Source: Desulfuromonas acetexigens
Lineage (GTDB): Bacteria > Desulfobacterota > Desulfuromonadia > Desulfuromonadales > Trichloromonadaceae
Reading direction: 5' to 3'
DNA length: 64,000 nt
NCBI RefSeq assembly: GCF_900111775.1
Contig: NZ_FOJJ01000039.1
Location: 140,509 to 204,508 of the forward strand
Below the pieces are notes generated by a model. That model was not told where the DNA came from and searched no databases. It was given only the letters and a program-made list of their open reading frames with translations. The position numbers were made by a program, and so were the translations under genes. Positions 35,603 through 43,719 of this stretch are shown here, piece after piece (the first letter of the stretch is position 1; each line of letters starts with the position of its first letter).

Positions 35603-37222
35603 ATGAAAAGACTGTCGGAAATTGTTGGTGCATTCACCCGGGGAATCGCCCGGAGCCGGGTGTCGCTGATCGGGGCGATGATCGTGACGGCCTCCGCGCC
35701 CTTCCTCTTCGGTGCGATTTTTTACGATGTGCTCTTTCACATCGACAATACCTACATCGCCGGAGCAATTTACATGCTCCTTGGCCCCGCCTTCATCGGC
35801 GGTCTGATTCTGGTTTTTCTCGGTCTTTTCTTTTTCAAAGGGAAGGAGGAGGTTCGGCTCTTTACCCTGGACTATCTCCGCGACTACTTCACCGATCCGC
35901 ACAAGTTCAATCGCATGCGCAAGCTGGTCTTTTTCGCGGTCTTCCTCACCGGCATCAACATCCTTATCGTTTCCCTGCTCGGTTATCGTACCTACCATTA
36001 CATGGAGTCCGTCGCCTTTTGCGGGGAATTTTGCCACACGGTCATGAATCCTGAACGGACCGCCTATCTCAATTCGCCCCATTCCCGCGTGACCTGTGTT
36101 GAATGTCATATCGGTGCCGGGGCCGACTGGTTCGTCAAGTCGAAAATTTCCGGCGCGCGCCAGCTGTTCGCCGTGGCGCTCAACACCTATCCACGCCCCA
36201 TCGCTACGCCGGTCCACGGTCTGCGCCCGGCGCGGGATACCTGTGAGGAATGTCATCGTCCGGAAATGTTCCATGGCGACAAGCTGGTGATCAAAGACAA
36301 ATTCTTGGAAGATGAACAGAACACCAACGTCAAGACCGTCTTACTGATGAAAGTCGGCTCGGCCGGCGATCGCACCTCCAGCTCCCACGGCATTCACTGG
36401 CATGTGGCGGCGGAGAACAAGATTTTTTACCGTCCTTCCGATCACAGCCGGATGAAGATCCCCGAGGTCATCCAGGCCGCTGAGGATGGCAGTCTCCTGG
36501 TCTATCGCTCCAGCGAGGCCAATGCCGAATTGCAGGCGTCGGGAAAGGCCGGTCTGCAGTCTTTGCGGAGTGAGCAGGTCGCCGTGGCCGATTCCGGGCA
36601 AAGCCATCCTGCTTCCCGAGCCGCGAGTGGGCGCTGGATTGCCGGACCCAAAGGAAAACAGAGCGAACGTCCCCCGGAAGTTAAGGATATCCGCGCCTAT
36701 GCGGAACAGGGCGGCTATGTCATGGAAGATCTGCGGGAGATGGATTGCATCGACTGTCACAACCGCCCGACCCATATCTATCTGCCGCCGGGAGTGGCTG
36801 TGGACAACCAGATCATGAGTGGGCAGATCGACGTCTCCATCCCCTATATCAAGAAAAAGGCCATGGAGGTGGTCCTTCGTGAGTATTCCTCGCAGGACCA
36901 GGCGAAGGAAACGATCGCCGCGGAAATTCGGGAATTTTATGGCACCAACTATCCGCAGGTGAGTGCCGAGGCGCTGGAAAGATCGATTGCCGGCATCCAG
37001 CAGGCCTATGCCGAGAATGTCTTCCCCGAAATGAACATCCAGTGGGGAACCTATACCAACCATCTCGGTCACAACGATGACGTGGGTTGCTTCCGCTGTC
37101 ACGATGAAGATCACGAGACGGAAACCGGCGAGGTCATCTCCATGGACTGCGATACCTGCCACACCATTCTCGCCGAGGATGAAGCCGACCCGGAAATCCT
37201 CCGTACCCTGTCGGGCGGATAA
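35603..37222 (+). CDS. imcH: ImcH-like NapC/NirT-family multihaem cytochrome
   Basis: Product of 539 residues. Three N-terminal membrane helices (about residues 22-50, 55-85 and 110-135) precede a NapC/NirT-like haem domain. I count five CXXCH sites and one CX3CH site (FCGEFCH near residue 140). ImcH of Geobacter sulfurreducens, needed for reduction of high-potential acceptors, is a multihaem protein with three membrane segments and a NapC/NirT domain. The haem number here is lower than I recall for ImcH, so the name is tentative. ATG 35603, behind AAAGGAAA, is preferred to 35579. A terminator of its own separates it from the CbcL-like gene. Confidence 0.75.
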   Translation: MKRLSEIVGAFTRGIARSRVSLIGAMIVTASAPFLFGAIFYDVLFHIDNTYIAGAIYMLLGPAFIGGLILVFLGLFFFKGKEEVRLFTLDYLRDYFTDPHKFNRMRKLVFFAVFLTGINILIVSLLGYRTYHYMESVAFCGEFCHTVMNPERTAYLNSPHSRVTCVECHIGAGADWFVKSKISGARQLFAVALNTYPRPIATPVHGLRPARDTCEECHRPEMFHGDKLVIKDKFLEDEQNTNVKTVLLMKVGSAGDRTSSSHGIHWHVAAENKIFYRPSDHSRMKIPEVIQAAEDGSLLVYRSSEANAELQASGKAGLQSLRSEQVAVADSGQSHPASRAASGRWIAGPKGKQSERPPEVKDIRAYAEQGGYVMEDLREMDCIDCHNRPTHIYLPPGVAVDNQIMSGQIDVSIPYIKKKAMEVVLREYSSQDQAKETIAAEIREFYGTNYPQVSAEALERSIAGIQQAYAENVFPEMNIQWGTYTNHLGHNDDVGCFRCHDEDHETETGEVISMDCDTCHTILAEDEADPEILRTLSGG

Positions 37223-37247
37223 CCGTCGCGAAGAGAGCCTGAAAACT

Positions 37248-37282
37248 AAAAGCCCCGTCATCGAGAGATGACGGGGCTTTTT
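37248..37282 (+). terminator. Intrinsic terminator after the ImcH-like gene
   Basis: A 15-bp stem, AAAAGCCCCGTCATC-type arm (37248-37262) with its complement (37267-37281), GAGA tetraloop, five T at its end. Bases 37283-37475 hold no gene that I can see. Confidence 0.94.
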
Positions 37283-37475
37283 CCTTGGGTCGCCAGCCCG
37301 CTGTTCCGGCTGACTTGTTCGTCCTGCGGGGCAGAACGATATATCCCCCCTTCGGGGGCGGTGACTTCTATGTTTTGTTGTGAGTCTCTATGTGTTTAAT
37401 CCTCCTTTCGTTTGATTTTAGTTTAACGACAGGGGAGGAATAATGCAATGGGGGCGGGAACGATTTTTGACGGGA

Positions 37476-38465
37476 TCAAAAACGGATGACGGCCGAGGCC
37501 CAGGTGAGGCCGGCGCCGAAGGTGACCATGCCGACCAGATCACCGGGGCGAATGCGGCCGGCGTGAAAGGCTTCGTCGAGGGCGATGGGAATAGAGGCGG
37601 AAGAGGTATTGCCGAAGCGGTCGACATTGATGTAAACGCGGTCGGTGGGAATGTCAAAGCGCTTGGCGACGCCTTCGATAATGCGCAGGTTGGCCTGGTG
37701 CGGGATCAGGAGTTGGAGATCCGTCGGCACGATCCCGGCTTCCTGCAGAACTTGCTGCATGGCGTTGCTCATGGCCGTCACCGCATGGCGGAAGACTTCG
37801 CGACCGGCCATGTGAATGGTGTGCAGTTGCTCGGCGGTATTTTCCGGCGTTGGCGGGTTCAGGCTGCCGCATCCGGGGTTGTAAAGCAGTTTGACATGAG
37901 CACCGTCGCTACCGAGGCAGGTATGAATGATGCCGCGCTCCCCTTCGGCGGCACCGAGGACGACGGCGCCGGCACCATCGCCGAAGAGAACGCAGGTGTC
38001 CCGATCCTGCCAGTTGACCATGGAGGAGAGGATCTCTCCGCCGATCACCAGCGCCTTGCGATAGCCCGAGGCGAGCATGAGACCCTCGGCGATCTGTAGG
38101 CCGTAGAGAAAGCCGGAACAGGCGGCGGAAAGATCGAAAGCGACGGCGTGTTTGGCGCCGATCATTTCTTGGATGATACAGGCGGTCGCGGGAAATTTCA
38201 TGTCGCCGGTGACCGTTCCGAGGATGATCAGATCGATTTCCTCGGCCGTCACTCCGGCGGCATCGAGGGCGCGGGTGGCGGCCTCGGCGGCAAGAGCGGA
38301 AAGGGGTGTCCCAGGCGTGACGATGCGCCGTTCTTTGATGCCCGTGCGCTCCATGATCCACTGATCGCTGGTGTCGACCATCTGCTCCAGGTCGGAGTTG
38401 GTCAGAATCCGGTCGGGAACGGCGTGACCGGTACCTAGGATCATGGCATGGGGCATTTTCGGCAT
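37476..38465 (-). CDS. fabH: 3-oxoacyl-ACP synthase III (FabH)
   Basis: Product of 329 residues. FabH starts fatty acid synthesis by joining acetyl- or branched acyl-CoA with malonyl-ACP. The Cys-His-Asn triad is visible as AACSGFLYG, LLIPHQANLRI and FGNTSSAS. It stands alone rather than in a fab cluster, so it may be an extra copy with a special primer. ATG 38465 follows a GGGAG ribosome-binding site. Confidence 0.95.
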   Translation of the reverse strand: MPKMPHAMILGTGHAVPDRILTNSDLEQMVDTSDQWIMERTGIKERRIVTPGTPLSALAAEAATRALDAAGVTAEEIDLIILGTVTGDMKFPATACIIQEMIGAKHAVAFDLSAACSGFLYGLQIAEGLMLASGYRKALVIGGEILSSMVNWQDRDTCVLFGDGAGAVVLGAAEGERGIIHTCLGSDGAHVKLLYNPGCGSLNPPTPENTAEQLHTIHMAGREVFRHAVTAMSNAMQQVLQEAGIVPTDLQLLIPHQANLRIIEGVAKRFDIPTDRVYINVDRFGNTSSASIPIALDEAFHAGRIRPGDLVGMVTFGAGLTWASAVIRF

Positions 38466-38537
38466 GAGACATCTCCCGGCGGGTTACAAGACAAAACAAA
38501 ATAGCACTTTAGCCCGCGCAGCTCAAGACATACCGCC

Positions 38538-38571
38538 GGGAAACCACCCAGCCTGGGATGGGTGGTTTCCC
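38538..38571 (-). terminator. Hairpin after the MscS-like gene
   Basis: Thirteen-base perfect arms (38538-38550 with 38559-38571), eight-base loop. It lies just past the stop of the MscS-like gene, but no T run follows on that strand, so it may be a weak or Rho-assisted terminator. Confidence 0.6.
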
Positions 38572-38579
38572 GCATGCAA

Positions 38580-40994
38580 TTAGGCTTCCGAGCTTTCCGG
38601 CTTATCCGGCGAAATTGGTGCCACCGGTGGATTTTGACCGTTTTTGACGAAAAGGTGCACATCCTGTTGCGGGAAGGGAATTTCGATCCCGGCTTCGCGG
38701 AAAAGGCGATCGATACTCTGGAGCAGGGCGCTGCGGACCCCAAGCATGCTGTCGGCGTCGGCGACCCAGACACGGAGCTCGAAATCGAGAGAACTTGCGC
38801 CAAATGCCGTGAATATAGGCGACGGCGCGGGGTTCTGGAGAATCAGTTCCTGCTCCTTGGCCGCTTCAATCAGAAGCGAGAGGACTTTGTCGACGTCGCT
38901 GCCGTAGGCGACCCCCACGGGGATGACGATCCGGGCGATGCTGGAACTCAGAGTCCAGTTGGTGACCTTCTGGGAGATGAACTCCGAGTTCGGCACAATG
39001 ATTTCCGCTCGGTCGGGGGTTTCAACGATGGTTGAGCGCAACCCGATTTTTCGCACCGTGCTCCATTTGCCGTCGATGACCAGGGCGTCGCCGACCCGTA
39101 CCGGACGTTCGAAAAGAAGGATGATGCCGCTGACGAAGTTGTTGACGATGTTCTGCAGGCCGAAACCGATACCAATACCGAAGGCACCGGCCAGGAAGGC
39201 GAAGCTTTTGAGTTCGACCCCGGCCAGCCCCATGGCGAAGATGAAGCCGAAGAAGATGATGGCATAATGCAGCAGTTTCTTGATGGCGTCGCGGATGCCG
39301 CGATCCAAGTCACGATGGGGAAAAACCTGCGACTCAAGAACGGAGCGCATGAGCCAGGAGAAGGTAAAGGCGAAGTAGAGCGTCAGGCTGAAGAGGGCGA
39401 TCATCTTGAGGGAGATCGTCATTTCACCGATCTGGGCACTCATGCCGGTAAGGGCTTCCCAGGCCTGTCCAGCGGAGTTGTAGACACCCCAGATGACAAA
39501 AAACAGAAGGAAACAATAGGCGCCGAGGAATATCTTGAAAATGATCGACAGCCGCGCAACGAGATCGTCGCCGTAGCGATAGAAGAAGGGGCGGCGGATG
39601 ACCACGGTGTGGGAAAAGACATAGCGAATGGCGCCGTGAGCAAGTCGCAGGGTCATGACGAAATAGAGACCGAGAAAGACGGTGCTGACCGAGGAGTTGA
39701 TCAGGCGCGATGCCAGGTTGCTGTAACCACTGGCTTGGGCAACCAGAGCGACGAGCAGAATTACCGCACCCCAGCGTAGAGCTTTGGTGAACCAGTCCTT
39801 GCGGCCGTCATGGGCGTTCTGGTTCGCGCGGGCGATCAGCAGCAGGACCGGGATGCCGAGCAGGCACAGGGCGGTAAGGTAAAGCCGGTAAAGAAGGGGG
39901 GGGAAGGCGATCAGCTGAAGCACCTGGGTAATGGTGAAAAGGACCGCCAGCAGATAGATCATCAGTCGCTTGCGGGGGTTGCTGACGATGCCGGTGACCA
40001 GCACTGCTGTGGAGAGTGCCGCCAGCAGCGTGATGCCCATGCGCCAGAAGGAGGGCATGGAGCCGTACAGGTAACTGAAGGAGATGACCGAAACGAAGAT
40101 GCCCGTTGCCCAGGGATGGTCGGCCATGAATTTCCATTCTTCATGGATACTTCCCCCTTTGCGGTGGCGAAGAATGAAAAAGGCCAGAAGTAGCGTCGTT
40201 GCCACCTGCAAGAGCGCTACCCAGGGCTTTTCCTGAAGGAAATCCCATTGGATTTTGGTCGCTTCGAGGATGCCCGTGGTGGTAGCGGTGATCAACTCCG
40301 GGGTGAACTGAAGATAAAAGTCTTTGCTGATAAACGAGTGGGTCGTTTTTTTGAAGGTCTGCTTGCGCAGGGTATTGAGCGTTCTCTCGATCTTGTTTTG
40401 CACGTCCAGCATTTCGGTTTGCAGAGACGAGATCTCTTTTTGCACCTCGACCAGCGGCGCCGATATCTCCTTGGCCCGCTCCCCGACCTTCTGGGCCTGG
40501 GCGATGCTTTTCGTAAAGGCCGTGACCGGGATCTCTTCCGTCGTGCCCTTGAGCTCTGCCCGCCAGTTCTTCCAGAAGTCCTCTTCCGTTTTCCATTGTT
40601 GGCGGAGGGTTTCCAGTTGGGTGAGCCGTTGCGAGAGGGTATCGACGAGCTTGCGCAGCTCGGTCATGTGATTGCCTACCGTCCCGCGCATTTCCAGCAA
40701 GCGGTCAAAGGTCCACTGCTCGACCTCCCCGAGGGCGGTCACCCGCTTCATGATTTCGGCCTGGCGGGACTTGATCCCCTCCATCTCGGTCGTGATCTGT
40801 GTCAGGTCGGCAAGAGGCGCCATTTCAGCCTCGGCCTTCATGGCGTTTTCGGAGATTTGCGAAGCCTTGGGGATGATCTCGGCAACGCTGGGGAAGGTCC
40901 GTTTCTCGACCGTTGCCGGGGGCGCGCTTTCCTCAGCCGGGGTCAGGGTAGGAAAGAGGAGAAAGCAAAGAAAAAAGAGGCGAAGAAAAGTCAT
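38580..40994 (-). CDS. Large MscS-family mechanosensitive channel
   Basis: Product of 804 residues. It has a signal peptide (MTFLRLFFLCFLLFPT), a long helical periplasmic region with coiled-coil character (about residues 45-240), several membrane helices, and a C-terminal MscS core. The core shows the pore-lining helix in GAFGIGIGFGLQNIVNNFVSG, then LLFERPVRVGDALVIDG and GLRSTIVETPDRAEIIVPNSEF, the cytoplasmic beta domain. The design resembles MscK/MscM-type channels that release solutes on osmotic downshock. I start at ATG 40994, where the signal peptide begins, rather than 41069. No operon partner. Confidence 0.9.
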   Translation of the reverse strand: MTFLRLFFLCFLLFPTLTPAEESAPPATVEKRTFPSVAEIIPKASQISENAMKAEAEMAPLADLTQITTEMEGIKSRQAEIMKRVTALGEVEQWTFDRLLEMRGTVGNHMTELRKLVDTLSQRLTQLETLRQQWKTEEDFWKNWRAELKGTTEEIPVTAFTKSIAQAQKVGERAKEISAPLVEVQKEISSLQTEMLDVQNKIERTLNTLRKQTFKKTTHSFISKDFYLQFTPELITATTTGILEATKIQWDFLQEKPWVALLQVATTLLLAFFILRHRKGGSIHEEWKFMADHPWATGIFVSVISFSYLYGSMPSFWRMGITLLAALSTAVLVTGIVSNPRKRLMIYLLAVLFTITQVLQLIAFPPLLYRLYLTALCLLGIPVLLLIARANQNAHDGRKDWFTKALRWGAVILLVALVAQASGYSNLASRLINSSVSTVFLGLYFVMTLRLAHGAIRYVFSHTVVIRRPFFYRYGDDLVARLSIIFKIFLGAYCFLLFFVIWGVYNSAGQAWEALTGMSAQIGEMTISLKMIALFSLTLYFAFTFSWLMRSVLESQVFPHRDLDRGIRDAIKKLLHYAIIFFGFIFAMGLAGVELKSFAFLAGAFGIGIGFGLQNIVNNFVSGIILLFERPVRVGDALVIDGKWSTVRKIGLRSTIVETPDRAEIIVPNSEFISQKVTNWTLSSSIARIVIPVGVAYGSDVDKVLSLLIEAAKEQELILQNPAPSPIFTAFGASSLDFELRVWVADADSMLGVRSALLQSIDRLFREAGIEIPFPQQDVHLFVKNGQNPPVAPISPDKPESSEA

Positions 40995-41111
40995 AGAGTA
41001 AAAATTCCGTAGAAGTCTAGGTGCTGAGAAAAAACTCTGCTCAAGGGGGACACGTTGTTTTGTGTCCACCTTGAGCAGGAAAGAATCAGAAATTAGCGAT
41101 GGGCAGTGGCA

Positions 41112-42170
41112 TCAAACCCCAGGAGTAGTCAGGACCGGCCGCGGGGTCTGGTCCGTCTGCGGCGGCAGCACCGGGTGCGTGACCACCGGTTGCTCGCCGG
41201 TCAGGGTTTTGAGGAAGGCAGTAATCGCGGAGGCTTCCTCTTTATTCAGGGCGATGCCTAGTTGCGCAGAACCCATGATGCGGACCGATTCGTTCAGGCT
41301 CCAGACCTTTCCCGAGTGGAAGTAGGGCGGGGTCAAGGCGACGTTGCGCAAGGGCGGGGAGCGGAAGGCATATTCATCCCCAGCGGTATTGGTCACCTGG
41401 AAACGACCGGTATCTCCTTCGGGGAGAATCTCACCTGCAGGTTTCTCTACGACGCCAAAGGGGAAATAACCGGTGCCGCCCATGTTGACGCCGCTGTGGC
41501 AACCGACGCAGCCCTTGTTGATGAAGAAGTCGAGCCCCTGGGTTTCCTCGGCGGAAAGGGCCTTTTCATCCCCCTTGAGGAAGAGGTCGAAGGGGGCATT
41601 GGGGGTGAGTAAGGTCGCTTCGAAAATCTCGATGGCGCGGGCCATGTTGTCGAAGGTCACGGGCTCCTTCTCCTTGGGGAAGGATTTTTTGAAGAGTTCG
41701 ACATATTCGGGCATGCTGTTCAGGGTGACCAGGACCTGCTCCGGGGTGTTGTTCATCTCGACGGAGGCCTGAACCGGCCCCTTGGCCTGCTCCATCAAGT
41801 CCTTGGCGCGGCCGTCCCAGAATTGGGCGGTGTTGAAGACGGCGTTATAGGTGGTCGGCGCGTTGCGCGGACCCTTTTGCCAGCCGTGACCGACGGAGGT
41901 CTCTTGCATGTCAGCGCCGGCCAGACCGACATTGTGGCAGGTCTGGCAGCTGATCAGGCTGGAGGCCGAAAGGCGCGGTTCGAAATAGAGCATGTGCCCG
42001 AGGAGAAGCTTCTCGGGGGTGGCGGGGTTGCCCTTCAGTTCCGGAGCGCTGGTGGGAATCGGCTCGAAATAGGACCGGCTCTGCTCAAGCAGGGTCTCTT
42101 GACCGCCCCAGGCGAGGCCGGTCGTCAGGGCGGTGACGGCGAGAAAACTGGTGAGGGTACGCAAGTTCAT
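41112..42170 (-). CDS. Dihaem cytochrome c peroxidase-like protein (CcpA/MacA type)
   Basis: Product of 352 residues, exported (signal peptide ending near LAWGGQ). Two CXXCH haem sites, SCQTCHN near residue 75 and GCVGCHSG near 220, fit the bacterial dihaem peroxidase family. PRNAPTTYNAVFNTAQFWDGRA is the conserved block after haem 1. MacA and CcpA in Geobacter are peroxide-reducing or electron-transfer members; which role applies here is not decided by sequence. The C-terminus has a proline-rich tail (HPVLPPQTDQTPRPV). A promoter lies about 45 bases upstream. Confidence 0.92.
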   Translation of the reverse strand: MNLRTLTSFLAVTALTTGLAWGGQETLLEQSRSYFEPIPTSAPELKGNPATPEKLLLGHMLYFEPRLSASSLISCQTCHNVGLAGADMQETSVGHGWQKGPRNAPTTYNAVFNTAQFWDGRAKDLMEQAKGPVQASVEMNNTPEQVLVTLNSMPEYVELFKKSFPKEKEPVTFDNMARAIEIFEATLLTPNAPFDLFLKGDEKALSAEETQGLDFFINKGCVGCHSGVNMGGTGYFPFGVVEKPAGEILPEGDTGRFQVTNTAGDEYAFRSPPLRNVALTPPYFHSGKVWSLNESVRIMGSAQLGIALNKEEASAITAFLKTLTGEQPVVTHPVLPPQTDQTPRPVLTTPGV

Positions 42171-42211
42171 CGATCGTTCTCCTATAAAAGAGGGGTGAAA
42201 TGGTTATAAAT

Positions 42212-42239
42212 GTTTTAGCTTAAAGCGGGAGATTGTCAA
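42212..42239 (-). promoter_or_regulatory. Promoter of the dihaem cytochrome gene
   Basis: On the minus strand TTGACA (42239-42234), a 16-base spacer and TAAAAC (42217-42212), about 42 bases from the start codon at 42170. Confidence 0.55.
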
Positions 42240-42263
42240 GACGAAGGAGCGGGGGGAGTCGGG

Positions 42264-42611
42264 CTATTCCCAGAACATGCGCAGCGGGTCGGCGTCGACA
42301 TGGCGCAGGATTTTGGCCAGATCCAGGCTGGGGCCGCAATTGAGATAGAAGGCCCAGGCACGGCGTTCGCCTTGGTAGTAGTGTAGGGACCACTGAGTCA
42401 GTTCCCGATGGTAGCGGAACTGGGCCACGGGGCGCACCGTTCGCTGCCGGCAGCCCGGGCAGCAATACTGCTCTTCGATCAAGGTGGCGCGGCTGCCGCT
42501 GAGTCGGTAGATCAGCCGGGAGTGCCCATGTTGTTCGCTGGACGGATGTGTCGCGCAGAAGTTCGTGAGAAGCTTGTCCGCGGATTTTCGGAGAAGTTCC
42601 GGTAATTCCAT
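42264..42611 (-). CDS. Small unknown protein, DUF3024-like
   Basis: Product of 115 residues. CCPGCRQRTVRPVAQFRYHRELTQWSLHYY suggests a zinc-binding CCxxC site followed by a beta-rich part; my best match is DUF3024, of unknown function. It starts eight bases after cysM on the same strand, so the two are probably co-transcribed. There is no signal peptide or membrane segment. A role in sulfur or cysteine metabolism would be inference from the neighbour only. Confidence 0.65.
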   Translation of the reverse strand: MELPELLRKSADKLLTNFCATHPSSEQHGHSRLIYRLSGSRATLIEEQYCCPGCRQRTVRPVAQFRYHRELTQWSLHYYQGERRAWAFYLNCGPSLDLAKILRHVDADPLRMFWE

Positions 42612-42619
42612 CGGTGGAA

Positions 42620-43549
42620 TCAGGGGGGGCAGCAGGCGCAGACAGAGCGGAAAAGCGAGGTGCTCAGGTAGCGGTCGCCGCGGTCGGGGAGCAGAACGAC
42701 GATGACTCCGGACGCCATGCCCTGGGCGACTTTCAGGGCGCCGGCCATGGCCGCGCCGCTCGACATGCCGACGAAAATCCCTTCTTCCAGGGCCAGGCGT
42801 CGGGCAGTTTCGAAGGCGTCCTCATCCTCGACAGTGAGTTTCTCGTCCAGTTCTTCTTCGTGATAGATCTCCGGGACGATCGCCTCGCGCATGTTCTTGA
42901 GACCCTGCACCTTGTGCCCCAGGCGAGGTTCGATGCCGACGATACGCACCCCGGGCTTGGCTTCCCGCAGAAAGCGCCCGGTCCCCATGAGGGTTCCGGA
43001 GGTCCCCATGCCGGCGACGAAAACATCGATCTCGCCGGCTGTCTGGCGGAAGATTTCGGGCCCCGTGGTTTCGTAATGGGCCAGGGGGTTGTTCGGGTTG
43101 GCGTACTGGTTGGGCATGTAATAGCGGTCCGGGTCGTCGGCAAAGATCTGGTGTGCCAGGCGGATGGCGCCATCGGTCGTCTGGCAGGCTTTCGACAGGA
43201 CCACCTCGGCGCCGTAGGCTTCGAGGACCGCTCGGCGCTCCATGCTGACACAGGCCGGCATAACCAGTTTCACCCGGTAGCCCCGGGCGGCGCCGATCAT
43301 CGCCAGAGCAATACCGGTATTGCCGGAGGTCGGTTCGAGAATTGTTTTTCCCGGGGAAAGCAGACCACTTTCCTCGGCCTTTTTCACCATATACCAAGCC
43401 GGCCGATCCTTGACCGAACCCCCGGGGTTGTTCCCTTCGAGCTTGGCGAAAATCCGAACCGGCAGGCCGGCGGCGAGGCGAGTCAGTTCCACCAGGGGGG
43501 TGTTACCGATCGCCTGGGGCAGACTGAAATCAGCGGCGGGTTGTATCAT
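42620..43549 (-). CDS. cysM: Cysteine synthase (CysM type)
   Basis: Product of 309 residues, a PLP enzyme making cysteine from O-acetylserine and sulfide or thiosulfate. The PLP lysine is in NPGGSVKDRPA, the substrate loop is PTSGNTGIAL, and the phosphate-binding glycine loop is GMGTSGTLMGTGRF. It is closer to CysM by length and by ending CACCPP, a cysteine-rich tail that could bind metal. Its stop is followed eight bases later by a DUF3024-like gene. Confidence 0.92.
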   Translation of the reverse strand: MIQPAADFSLPQAIGNTPLVELTRLAAGLPVRIFAKLEGNNPGGSVKDRPAWYMVKKAEESGLLSPGKTILEPTSGNTGIALAMIGAARGYRVKLVMPACVSMERRAVLEAYGAEVVLSKACQTTDGAIRLAHQIFADDPDRYYMPNQYANPNNPLAHYETTGPEIFRQTAGEIDVFVAGMGTSGTLMGTGRFLREAKPGVRIVGIEPRLGHKVQGLKNMREAIVPEIYHEEELDEKLTVEDEDAFETARRLALEEGIFVGMSSGAAMAGALKVAQGMASGVIVVLLPDRGDRYLSTSLFRSVCACCPP

Positions 43550-43675
43550 GAAAGTTCCTTGCGCAAAGCTTTTAGAGGATAAGAACGGCCCATCTTACCG
43601 GACCGTTTCCGGGAATACAACACGAATGAATTTGCCCCTGTCATCCCCTGGTTGCCGGGGAAATGGCAAAAACAA

Positions 43676-43706
43676 AACCGCCGCCCCCTGGTCAGGGGCG
43701 GCGGTT
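43676..43706 (-). terminator. Intrinsic terminator of the tail-specific protease gene
   Basis: AACCGCCGCCCC (43676-43687) pairs with GGGGCGGCGGTT (43695-43706). On the minus strand it is followed by a TTTTGTTTTT tail, which fits termination of the protease gene that ends at 43720. Confidence 0.88.
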
Positions 43707-43719
43707 GTTCCGAGTCGAG

